Of a stretch of DNA of 64,000 nt, positions 54,299-62,358 are shown in pieces (position 1 is the first letter of the stretch; each line of letters starts with the position of its first letter). Below the pieces are notes generated by a model. That model made no database searches, had not been told where the DNA came from, and worked only from the letters and a program-made list of their open reading frames with translations. Origin of the DNA: Salinivirga cyanobacteriivorans (GTDB lineage: Bacteria > Bacteroidota > Bacteroidia > Bacteroidales > Salinivirgaceae); NCBI RefSeq assembly GCF_001443605.1, contig NZ_CP013118.1, positions 3,931,001-3,995,000 on the forward strand, written 5' to 3'. Made by a program: the position numbers and the translations under genes.

Positions 54299-57175
54299 AT
54301 GAAAATTTCCATTTGGGCATTTACAATGCTCTTTTTGCTCTCTGCATTCGGAGCAGGTGCAACCGAAAAACCCCGTATTGAAACCTACAAACTAAAAAAC
54401 GGACTCACCGTAATTCTTAAAGAAGATCACCGGCAGCCAAAAGTCTTTGGCGTTGTCATTACCAGGGCGGGCGCTAAAGATGATCCTGCCGATGCCACCG
54501 GTATGGCACATTACCAGGAGCATATGCTTTTTAAAGGTACCCAAACCCTGGGTACAACAAACTGGGAAAAAGAAAAACCACATATCGACCGAATTTTCGA
54601 ATTATATGATGAATTGGGTCAAACTAAAAATGATTCAACCCGGAAAGCAATTCAGAAGCAGATTAATGAAGCCTCTCTGGCTGCAGGTGAGTATGCAATA
54701 TTAAATGAAACCAGCTTTTTGATAAATGCAATGGGCGGTACCCGGCTTAATGCCGGAACAGGACCCGACCAAACTATTTATTACAATCAGTTTCCGCCCA
54801 ACCAGATTGAAAAATGGCTCGACCTTTATTCTGAAAGGTTTTATAAACCCGTATTCAGAACTTTTCAATCGGAGTTGGAGGTCGTATATGAAGAAAAAAA
54901 TATGTATGATGACCAGTTTTTTACCGGATTATACGAGGCCTTCAATAAAGATTTTTTCAAAAATCACCCATATGGGCAACGCACCACAATTGGAACGGCC
55001 GAAGACCTGAAAAACCCATCGCTTAGTAAAATGTATAAATTTTTCACCGATTGGTATCGCCCCAATAATATGGCACTGGTGATGGTAGGCGATTTTAACA
55101 CAGAACAAATAAAACCACTGATTGCAGAAAAGTTTAGTAAATGGGAGAAAGGTGAGGTTCCTTCACATAAAACTTACACAGAAGAACCATTTGATGGACG
55201 CGAATTCAAGAAAGTCCGTATGTCGCCTATTCCGCTTGGAGCCATTGGTTTTCGTTCTCCATCTGAAAAAAACGATGATATTTTAAAGTGGGAAATGACC
55301 GTGAAGGTGCTTGCCAATACAATGCAAACCGGCTTACTCGATCAATTAATGGTCAATAATGAGATGCCTTTGGCAACTGTTTTAAACATGCCCTACCAGG
55401 ACTATGGCCAAACAGTAATGATTTACTTCCCGGGCTTTTTTAAACGCCTTAAAAAAGGTGAGAAAAAAATAATGGCCCAAATAGAACGACTCAAAAAAGG
55501 CGATTTTTCTGATGATCTTTTGGAGGCCATAAAAGCCGAAATGTATAAAACTTATCAGTTAAAGCTTGAGTCTATCGAAAACCAGGCTGTCAATCTTGCC
55601 TATACATTTACCAATGATAAAGACCCACAAAGTGTGTATGAACGACCACAAAAGATTAAGTCGGTTACTAAAAACGATATCGTTGAAATGGCCAATAAAT
55701 ACTTTACCGATAACCGGCTTGTCATGTATTCAAAAATGGGATTCCCCAAAAAAGAAAAACTTCAGAAACCCGGTTACGAGCCTGTTGTGTCCAACACCAA
55801 TGCCAAATCGCCCTATCGCAAAAAGTTTGAGCAAATTCCCTCGACCGATTATGAAATAGAGCCTGTTGATTTGGACAAATCAGTCCTTAAAGCTGATATA
55901 TATCCCAAAGTGCATCTTCGCCAGTCGCATAACCCACTCAATGATATTGCGCAGCTGCATATACAGTTTAATAAAGGTCGCAAACATGATATGATGCTAG
56001 CATACACCGCTCGCGCTATGAACAATGCAGCTCCTGAAGGAATGAATTTGCAGCAGTTTAAAGAGGCAATGGGGAATACAAACTGTAATTATAATTTTTA
56101 TTCAAATAATGGTTATATCGGAGTCAGCATTAAAGGTCCAGAAAGTAAATTGCCCGAGGCATATGACCTGGTTAGCCAATTAATTGCCAGCCCGACCATC
56201 ACCAAAGACAAGATTAAGCAAATGTACAAAGAGGAAAAAATATCCCGCAAAATGGAAAAGACTGAGCCGGATATGATGGCTTCGGGATTGTACAATTACT
56301 TGATTTATGGTGATAAGTCGCCTTATTTAAATAGACTGCCTGTAAAAGATATTAAAAGACTTGATCCTGAAGAACTTTTTAATCCTTTTCGTGATGCGTT
56401 GACTTTCGAAGCCGATTTGTTTTACACCGGCCAAAACAGCCTTGATGAAACTGTGGCCGAGATTAAAACACATTGTCCGTTTTTAGCTAAGGTAAAGGTT
56501 GACGGAAATGGTTTCCCGGCTCCCGGCTTCAGGAAATTTGAGCAAAATGAGGTCTATTTCATTGATCATAAGCGTGCAAAACAAAGTAAGCTGTTCTTAT
56601 TTATTAATCAGGATAAGATAGCACCCGATGAGGTTCCTTTGGTAGAAGCATTTAATATGTATTTTGGCGGTGGCTTTTCTGGTCTTGTGCTGCAGGAAAT
56701 ACGTGAATACAGAAGCATGGCATACTCTGCTGGGGCCAATTTTCAATTGCCCGTTCAGAAGGAACACAATGCCATTTTTGCCGGTTTTGTTGGCACGCAG
56801 TGCGATAAAACCCTCGAAGCATTGGAGATTTTTAACGGACTTATCCGTGATATGCCTGAAAAACCTGAAAGAATGGACATGATCAGAAATTACCTGGTAA
56901 ATTCTGCAATTACTAAAAAACCAGGTTTCAGGGGCTTGCCCTGGAAAGACAGAACCTGGAAGCGGGAAGGGTTTGATAAAGATCCTATCCCGGATAAAGT
57001 GAAGGCGTATCAGAATCTCACATTCGATGATATTGTGAAATTTTATGAACAAAAAATAAAAAATAAAGCCGTTGTGATAGCTTTGGTGGGAGATGCCGAA
57101 CAAATAAGCATGGACGGACTTAAAAAATATGGAGATATCCAGGTAAAAGAGTGGGACGATGTCTTTACGAAATAA
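54299..57175 (+). CDS. Secreted M16-family metallopeptidase
   Basis: A 958-residue protein with signal peptide. The inverzincin motif H71-Y-Q-E74-H75 (ATGMAHYQEHMLFKG) supplies two zinc ligands and the catalytic Glu; a third ligand is expected in the VVYEEKNM helix (EVVYEEK). Four M16 repeats in two halves; the second half lacks the HxxEH set, as usual for single-chain M16 enzymes. It should cleave small or unfolded peptides in the periplasm or outside. Its 3' end and terminator are duplicated 1001 bases downstream. Confidence 0.94.
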   Translation: MKISIWAFTMLFLLSAFGAGATEKPRIETYKLKNGLTVILKEDHRQPKVFGVVITRAGAKDDPADATGMAHYQEHMLFKGTQTLGTTNWEKEKPHIDRIFELYDELGQTKNDSTRKAIQKQINEASLAAGEYAILNETSFLINAMGGTRLNAGTGPDQTIYYNQFPPNQIEKWLDLYSERFYKPVFRTFQSELEVVYEEKNMYDDQFFTGLYEAFNKDFFKNHPYGQRTTIGTAEDLKNPSLSKMYKFFTDWYRPNNMALVMVGDFNTEQIKPLIAEKFSKWEKGEVPSHKTYTEEPFDGREFKKVRMSPIPLGAIGFRSPSEKNDDILKWEMTVKVLANTMQTGLLDQLMVNNEMPLATVLNMPYQDYGQTVMIYFPGFFKRLKKGEKKIMAQIERLKKGDFSDDLLEAIKAEMYKTYQLKLESIENQAVNLAYTFTNDKDPQSVYERPQKIKSVTKNDIVEMANKYFTDNRLVMYSKMGFPKKEKLQKPGYEPVVSNTNAKSPYRKKFEQIPSTDYEIEPVDLDKSVLKADIYPKVHLRQSHNPLNDIAQLHIQFNKGRKHDMMLAYTARAMNNAAPEGMNLQQFKEAMGNTNCNYNFYSNNGYIGVSIKGPESKLPEAYDLVSQLIASPTITKDKIKQMYKEEKISRKMEKTEPDMMASGLYNYLIYGDKSPYLNRLPVKDIKRLDPEELFNPFRDALTFEADLFYTGQNSLDETVAEIKTHCPFLAKVKVDGNGFPAPGFRKFEQNEVYFIDHKRAKQSKLFLFINQDKIAPDEVPLVEAFNMYFGGGFSGLVLQEIREYRSMAYSAGANFQLPVQKEHNAIFAGFVGTQCDKTLEALEIFNGLIRDMPEKPERMDMIRNYLVNSAITKKPGFRGLPWKDRTWKREGFDKDPIPDKVKAYQNLTFDDIVKFYEQKIKNKAVVIALVGDAEQISMDGLKKYGDIQVKEWDDVFTK

Positions 57176-57258
57176 ATTTAACCGAAACTAAATACAAAAG
57201 CGCTGTTCTTGAGGAATGGCGCTTTTTTTATTGCTTTTGGCTTCTTTTAGTTATTTTT
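56975..57258 (+). repeat. 284-bp direct repeat, copy 1 (3' end of M16 gene plus terminator)
   Basis: Matches 57976-58259 without gaps; I count five substitutions by eye (about 98% identity). It covers the last ~67 codons of the peptidase gene and its terminator. The two copies enclose a 717-bp noncoding segment. Confidence 0.9.
57196..57229 (+). terminator. Intrinsic terminator of the M16 gene
   Basis: Stem AAAAGCGC / GCGCTTTTTT separated by a short internal loop, followed by a T-run. It is repeated at 58197-58230. Confidence 0.85.
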
Positions 57259-57975
57259 CCTGATTTGTGCACCACGTCGACGCCCTAAAAATGCTCTACT
57301 GATTATCAGTCTGTTGTGAGTTTTAATTTGATGTTTTGGGTGACCCGTCCCATTTCCCTCAATAGAACTAAACTATGATGCATAAATCCGGGCATCCGTG
57401 ATGAATGATTTCTCTTGTCCTTTTCCTTGATTAAAAGGATCAAAACCAAATTACGGTTATTCGCCTATCGGCTCATGAGGGCATCGCTTCCGATTCTATC
57501 GGAACAGGCTGTTTACCGCGCTTTATTCAATGGATTAATTCGAGTAGAACATTCTTTCCTGCGCCGGCCCGCCAATGGCTTTAGCCTTCACGAGTTTACG
57601 AGTAATTTGGTCTGGCCAATCCGTCTTGGGTCTGGTCGTTGATCAGCAGTGAAAAGTTTGCCAGCTAGCCGCATGAAGAAAAATGCGTTAAGAAAACCTT
57701 GTTATTATGGCGTCAAAGTTTGCGCTGTTTGAGCACCGATTTTTCAAAAAAAAAAAATCGGTGTGAGTTCGTAAACTTTAGCCATAATGACCAGGTTTTT
57801 AGCATTTTTCTGTAAGCGGCGGGGTTTTGAGCCACCGCTAAAGCTATGGCGTCACGCGGTTTTGTCTACTTTTTTTGACCTGTAGCAAAAAAAGTAAGAT
57901 TACAGATCGTAAGTAAAAATAGAGCTTCCCATACTGGTGCATTCTGCAGTTTGGGAGCCCCATTGCACAAATTAG
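57259..57975. other. 717-bp noncoding insert between direct repeats
   Basis: No convincing ORF (the longest stretches lack family features). It contains a short hairpin TTCCGAT-TCTA-TCGGAA... near 57490 and a large imperfect inverted repeat at 57668-57820. Its vocabulary (GGTGACCCGTCCCAT, the TTAGCATTTTTCTGTAAGCGGC block) looks like the noncoding dispersed repeats I have seen near gene ends in Bacteroidota genomes. Confidence 0.6.
57668..57820. repeat. Large imperfect inverted repeat with inner hairpin
   Basis: Outer arms ~57668-57710 and ~57779-57820 pair through GCCGC...AGAAAAATGC, AAACC and ATTATGGC segments. Inner arms CACCGATTTTT (57734-57744) and AAAAATCGGTG (57753-57763) are perfect. 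The unit could fold as one long hairpin in RNA or DNA. Confidence 0.65.
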
Positions 57976-58176
57976 GATAAAGATCCTATCCCGGATAAAG
58001 TGAAGGCGTATCAGAATCTCACAATCGATGATATTGTGAAATTTTATGAACAAAAAATAAAAGATAAAGCCGTTGTGATTGCTTTGGTGGGAGATGCCGA
58101 ACAAATAAGCATGGACGGACTTAAAAAATATGGAGATATCCGGGTAAAAGAGTGGGACGATGTCTTTACGAAATAA
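57976..58176 (+). pseudogene. Fragment of the M16 peptidase gene (duplicated 3' end)
   Basis: Copy of the last ~67 codons of the gene at 54299-57175, in frame to the same stop codon (58174-58176) but without start or catalytic domain. Five substitutions distinguish the full 284-bp repeat from its source. It is not expected to be translated into a functional product. Confidence 0.9.
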
Positions 58177-58196
58177 ACTTAACCGAAACTAAATAC

Positions 58197-58230
58197 AAAA
58201 GCGCTGTTCTTGAGGAATGGCGCTTTTTTT
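58197..58230 (+). terminator. Intrinsic terminator, duplicated copy
   Basis: Same stem and T-run as 57196-57229. It lies shortly before the next gene and may help insulate it. Confidence 0.8.
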
Positions 58231-58286
58231 ATTGCTTTTGGCTTCTTTTAGTTATTTTTGAATATTAGATAAACGCCCAAACTGCC

Positions 58287-60209
58287 ATGAAATTTTTTTC
58301 GAATAAAACTATCCTTTTCATAATTCTTTTGGTTGCTATCGCCACGAGGTTTTATCATTTTACGGAAATTCCCTTTACCCATGATGAATTTAGTGCCCTG
58401 TTTCGTACCGATTTTGATACTTTTAGTGAATTAATTGATCAGGGTGTACGCAATGATGGCCACCCAGCAGGTATACAGGTCTTTCTTTTTTATTGGACAA
58501 AAATGGTCGGCCAAGCTCCGTGGCTTGTAAAACTACCATTTTTAATTTTTGGCATTCTCTCAGTTTTGCTCATCTTTTTAATAGGCCGGAAGTGGTATAA
58601 TGATACCGTTGCGCTGCTTTCAGCTGCTTTTATGGCAATCTTGCAATATCCGGTAATGTACAGCCAAATTGCCCGACCCTATATCAGCGGTTTGTTTTTT
58701 ACCCTTGCAATGGTGTGGTTCTGGACGTTGATAATTAAAAAACCGGGTATGAGTTTTTGGAAAAATGCCCTGGGTTTAATTATCGCCAGTGCCCTCTGTG
58801 CCTATAATCACCATTTCAGCCTCTTAATGGCTGGTATTGTGTGGGCTACAGGATTGTTGTTGATTAAAAGAGCGCTATTAGTGAAATACATTATTGCCGG
58901 CGCAATTGTTATTCTGCTTTATTTACCACATCTGGAAATTTTCTTGCATCAGTTGAGTTTGGGTGGAATAGAGGGGTGGCTCTCCAAACCCGACAATGAT
59001 TTTATATTAAAATATTTGGGATATATTTTCCACTTCTCTCCAATGCTTACAGGTATTACAGTATTTATTGTATTTATTCCATTATTTTCAGGCAAATTTA
59101 ATTTGAAACTAAATTATAAGTTCTGGCTCTTTACTGCGTGGTTTTTGCTACCCCTGGTCATTGGATTTTTGTACTCAAGGTACATCAATGCGGTTATTCA
59201 ATATTCTGTGCTAATTTTTAGCTTTCCTTTTTTGTTTTTTGCCATTTTCGGACATATCAAAAATCAGAAAAAATGGGTCAATGGGGCACTGGTTGCTTTC
59301 ATACTGATCTCTGGTTTGTACACGCTCATAGAAAAACGGAAACACTATGAAGTATTCTACAATAATGCACATGCACATATAGTAATTGATAATCCCAATG
59401 CAGGAAACACAGAAAATAAAACCCTTGCAATTATTCATGCCGACAAAGAGATTAATAAATATTATGAAAATAAGTACGGTTATGATTTAGACTATGTCAG
59501 ATACAGTGATTTTAATACACAGGGAGCATTCATTTCATTTCTGAAAAAGCAGAGTCACAAATACAAACAGGTCTATTTTGGTGGTTTGTCATCAAGTTCT
59601 GCCATTATTATACCTATAATACAAAGCTATTTTCCAAAAGTGTTATGGCACAATACTTATCATGGAGGAGATACCTACCTCTTTTCAAAGGAAACAAGTG
59701 CCGATAGGAAGGTGATTGCTACTATGACCTTTGATAAAAAAGAAAAGTATGGTTGGAAAGGCATCAAAAAGAAAGGTATGACAAGGGCAACTGATGATTC
59801 CACAAATTCTGTATATCACATGAAACCCGATATGGAATGGGGGCCGGGGTATACACTTTTACTTGATACTGTGCTGACCAATCAAAATAACTTTATCGAT
59901 GCCACAATTCAGTTTAATATTAAAACAAAACCCAACGAAATGCTTTTTGTGCTTAATGTGAAAGATGGCGACGAAACCATTTTCTGGAAAGCACGGCCAT
60001 TTGAGCAGTTTATAACAAACAACGATTCTATGCAATGGTATACGGCATTTCACTCTGCAAAACTTTCAGACATACGATTGAATGGTGGTGAGTTGCATGT
60101 GCGTTTCTCTATTTGGAATAAAGGGAAAAATGATATTTGGCTCGATAATTTTAAGGTTTCCTATCGCACAGGGAACCCCCGGATTTATGGACTTATTGAG
60201 CCGATTTAA
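58287..60209 (+). CDS. Membrane glycosyltransferase, GT39/ArnT-like
   Basis: A 640-residue protein. The first periplasmic loop carries EIPFTHDEFSAL with an acidic pair typical of GT39-like polyprenyl-phosphate-sugar-dependent transferases. Some ten membrane helices span ~8-345; the C-terminal ~270 residues are periplasmic and beta-rich (ILLDTVLTNQNNFIDATIQFNIK). It should move a sugar from a lipid-linked donor to a protein or glycan outside the membrane. No operon partner is obvious. Confidence 0.85.
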   Translation: MKFFSNKTILFIILLVAIATRFYHFTEIPFTHDEFSALFRTDFDTFSELIDQGVRNDGHPAGIQVFLFYWTKMVGQAPWLVKLPFLIFGILSVLLIFLIGRKWYNDTVALLSAAFMAILQYPVMYSQIARPYISGLFFTLAMVWFWTLIIKKPGMSFWKNALGLIIASALCAYNHHFSLLMAGIVWATGLLLIKRALLVKYIIAGAIVILLYLPHLEIFLHQLSLGGIEGWLSKPDNDFILKYLGYIFHFSPMLTGITVFIVFIPLFSGKFNLKLNYKFWLFTAWFLLPLVIGFLYSRYINAVIQYSVLIFSFPFLFFAIFGHIKNQKKWVNGALVAFILISGLYTLIEKRKHYEVFYNNAHAHIVIDNPNAGNTENKTLAIIHADKEINKYYENKYGYDLDYVRYSDFNTQGAFISFLKKQSHKYKQVYFGGLSSSSAIIIPIIQSYFPKVLWHNTYHGGDTYLFSKETSADRKVIATMTFDKKEKYGWKGIKKKGMTRATDDSTNSVYHMKPDMEWGPGYTLLLDTVLTNQNNFIDATIQFNIKTKPNEMLFVLNVKDGDETIFWKARPFEQFITNNDSMQWYTAFHSAKLSDIRLNGGELHVRFSIWNKGKNDIWLDNFKVSYRTGNPRIYGLIEPI

Positions 60210-60272
60210 TTGCATAATGCGTGCAACCGCCTGAAAATGATTATATTTATGTTTTAATACAAAATTCCTATC

Positions 60273-61913
60273 ATGAAAAATTTAATAACAATTTTAATTA
60301 TTTTGATATCTGTAAGTTGTAATTCTTTAAAAGAAAAAGTAGATCTGATCGTAAAAAACGCAACTATTTATACGGTTGATTCTGGTTTCTCTAAGGCCAC
60401 TGCAATGGTAGTAACCAATGGTGAAATTGTGGCAGTCGGAGATGAAACACTTTTATCAGAGTACGAAGCAAAAAAAGAATTGAACCTTAAAGGAAAATAT
60501 GTGTATCCGGGATTAATTGATGCACATTGCCATTTTTATGGGTATAGCATGAATTTAAGGCAAATCGATTTACGCGGTACACAGTCATTTGATGCTATTC
60601 TTGAAAAATTGCAATTATGGAATGAAACTCACCGGGCAACCTGGATTTTGGGCCGTGGCTGGGATCAAAACGACTGGTCGGTGAAGAAATTTCCTACCAA
60701 TGAGGTGCTAAATAAACTGTTCCCTGAAAAACCTGTCTTTTTGCGCCGTGTGGACGGGCATGCTGCCATTGTCAATGATAAAGCACTTGCAATTGCAGGA
60801 ATTGATGCCAATACAAAAGTAGATGGCGGTGAAATTATAACCGAAAACGGCAAGCCCACTGGTATACTCATCGATAACGCACTTGAACTGGTGAGTCAGC
60901 ATATCGATGCACCACAATTAAGCGAAAAGGTAAAATATATCAATCAGGGTGCTCAAAATTGCTATGCCGCTGGATTAACTACTGTGGCAGATGCCGGATT
61001 GTTTTATGACGATATCAATTTGATTGACTCGATGCAGCGCGCCAACGAGTTGAAAATGCAGGTGTATGCCATGCTTTCTCCAACAGAGAAGAATTTTAAG
61101 CAATTCATGGAACATGGGGTTTACAGAACCAAACGCATGCATGTGCATTCAGTTAAACTATATGCCGATGGTGCGCTGGGTTCACGAGGAGCCTGTATGA
61201 TTGAGCCATATAGCGATGATCCGGATAATTACGGGCTTATTATAACCAATCCTGAAAAAATGGAACATATTGCACGTCGTGCATTTAATCATGATTACCA
61301 GGTGAACACACATGCCATTGGCGATTCGGCTAATCGGTTGATACTGGACTTATATGGAAAGATATTGTCTGAAAAGAATGATCGCCGATGGCGCATTGAA
61401 CATGCTCAGGTGGTCAATCCTGAAGACATTCATATGTTTGGGAAGTATGATATTATACCAGCAGTGAATACAACACATGCTACTTCAGATATGTACTGGG
61501 CTGGTGAAAGACTGGGTAAAGAGAGACTGAAGCACGCCTATGCTTACAAAGATTTATTGCAGCAAAATGGTTGGCTGTGTAATGGCAGTGATTTTCCTGT
61601 CGAGCATATTGATCCGTTATACGGTTTTTATGCAGCAGTGGCCAGGCAAGACTTTGAGGGTTTTCCACCCGATGGTTTTCAGATGGAAAACTCATTAAAC
61701 AGGGTAGAAGCACTTAAAGCCATGACAATTTGGGCTGCTAAAAGTATTTTTGAAGAAGACCGTAAAGGTTCACTTGAGCCAGGTAAACAAGCAGATTTTG
61801 TTGTACTTGATGAAGATATTATGAATATTGATTTTGAGCGTATTCCAAAAGTAAAAAACCTTGCTACATTTATTCAGGGAGAGAATGTTTTTAACGCAGA
61901 TAAGGTCAAATAA
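60273..61913 (+). CDS. Amidohydrolase, YtcJ-like, lipoprotein
   Basis: A 546-residue protein. N-terminal lipobox SVSC at ~15-18, then the amidohydrolase fold with VYPGLIDAHCHFYGY (His-x-His metal site), a second set near VNTHAIGDSANR, IEHAQVV with a conserved His, and GSDFPVE with the catalytic Asp. It belongs to the long YtcJ branch, whose substrates are mostly unknown (imidazolonepropionase- or N-acyl-amine-like). It acts outside the inner membrane, anchored by lipid. Confidence 0.9.
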   Translation: MKNLITILIILISVSCNSLKEKVDLIVKNATIYTVDSGFSKATAMVVTNGEIVAVGDETLLSEYEAKKELNLKGKYVYPGLIDAHCHFYGYSMNLRQIDLRGTQSFDAILEKLQLWNETHRATWILGRGWDQNDWSVKKFPTNEVLNKLFPEKPVFLRRVDGHAAIVNDKALAIAGIDANTKVDGGEIITENGKPTGILIDNALELVSQHIDAPQLSEKVKYINQGAQNCYAAGLTTVADAGLFYDDINLIDSMQRANELKMQVYAMLSPTEKNFKQFMEHGVYRTKRMHVHSVKLYADGALGSRGACMIEPYSDDPDNYGLIITNPEKMEHIARRAFNHDYQVNTHAIGDSANRLILDLYGKILSEKNDRRWRIEHAQVVNPEDIHMFGKYDIIPAVNTTHATSDMYWAGERLGKERLKHAYAYKDLLQQNGWLCNGSDFPVEHIDPLYGFYAAVARQDFEGFPPDGFQMENSLNRVEALKAMTIWAAKSIFEEDRKGSLEPGKQADFVVLDEDIMNIDFERIPKVKNLATFIQGENVFNADKVK

Positions 61914-61969
61914 TATAATTTATCTGTCAACTTGTTAATAAGGGTTTAACATTGTTGTTTCGTGGCAAT

Positions 61970-62073
61970 AAAAAAGGGTGGTCAGTAGACCACCCCCAAA
62001 AACAAGTCATGAAAACAGCTTATATTACCCCTCGCAATTGATCATCGGAAGTAGAACCTCCCGATAATGTTGC
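61970..62073 (-). ncRNA. Tandem small-RNA-like unit 1
   Basis: On the minus strand: after a strong promoter (62077-62107) comes GCAACAT, a stem-loop at 62044-62065 (ATCGG...CCGAT, 8 bp), a 48-base core (61997-62044) identical to unit 2, and a terminator hairpin (61976-61983 / 61988-61995, GGGTGGTC / GACCACCC) followed by six T. Expected length ~104 nt. The stem differs in sequence from that of unit 2 but keeps its pairing, a covariation that argues for a functional RNA. No protein is expected. Confidence 0.7.
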
Positions 62074-62076
62074 ATT

Positions 62077-62107
62077 CAAAAATAAGCAAACTAAATACCA
62101 AAACAAA
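62077..62107 (-). promoter_or_regulatory. Bacteroidota-type promoter of RNA unit 1
   Basis: On the minus strand TTTG (62107-62104), 19-base spacer, TATTTTTG (62084-62077). Exact fit to TTTG-N19-TAnnTTTG. Transcription is predicted near 62070-62073. Confidence 0.7.
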
Positions 62108-62148
62108 ATAAATCTGCATTTTTTAATGATTTTTTACCTTTTGACATG

Positions 62149-62246
62149 AAAAAAGGGTGGTCTGATAGACCACCCCAAAAACAAGTCATGAAAACAGCTT
62201 ATATTACCCCTCGCAATTGATCACTAAAGGATTTAGTGATGTTGCA
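62149..62246 (-). ncRNA. Tandem small-RNA-like unit 2
   Basis: Copy of unit 1, 179 bases away: GCAACAT, a 9-bp stem at 62220-62240 (ATCACTAAA / TTTAGTGAT, loop TCC), the identical 48-base core (62176-62223), and a terminator hairpin (62155-62163 / 62167-62175, GGGTGGTCT / AGACCACCC) followed by T-run. A -33 TTTG is present but the -7 element is weak, so this copy may be expressed less or under other conditions. Confidence 0.65.
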
Positions 62247-62311
62247 CTTTTAAGGAAACAAATCCTGTACCAAAAAAATATTTTGCGAGTTAAATTTGAC
62301 TTTTTTTGAAA

Positions 62312-62336
62312 AAATGGGTGCACTTTGCACCCATTT
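62312..62336 (-). terminator. Intrinsic terminator of the DUF4397 gene
   Basis: On the minus strand the stem AAATGGGTGCA / TGCACCCATTT (62312-62322 and 62326-62336), loop AAG, followed by a T-rich run. It ends the DUF4397 transcript before RNA unit 2, so that the RNA units are independent. Confidence 0.85.
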
Positions 62337-62358
62337 AAAATAACGTTTAATATGTAGA

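Larger units (their letters stand above)
57976..58259 (+). repeat. 284-bp direct repeat, copy 2
   Basis: Second copy of 56975-57258, offset by 1001 bases, ending exactly where the sequence leads into the next gene's promoter region (58260-58286). Confidence 0.9.

Noticed and set aside
57415-57642. A 75-codon open frame within the 717-bp insert
   Set aside because: No recognisable domain and no promoter; the composition resembles noncoding repeat DNA with inverted repeats.
62010-62042. A plus-strand 10-codon frame (MKTAYITPRN) identical in both tandem units
   Set aside because: It lies wholly inside the 48-base core that is identical for RNA reasons; no plus-strand promoter is seen, and the terminators and promoter point to minus-strand transcription.
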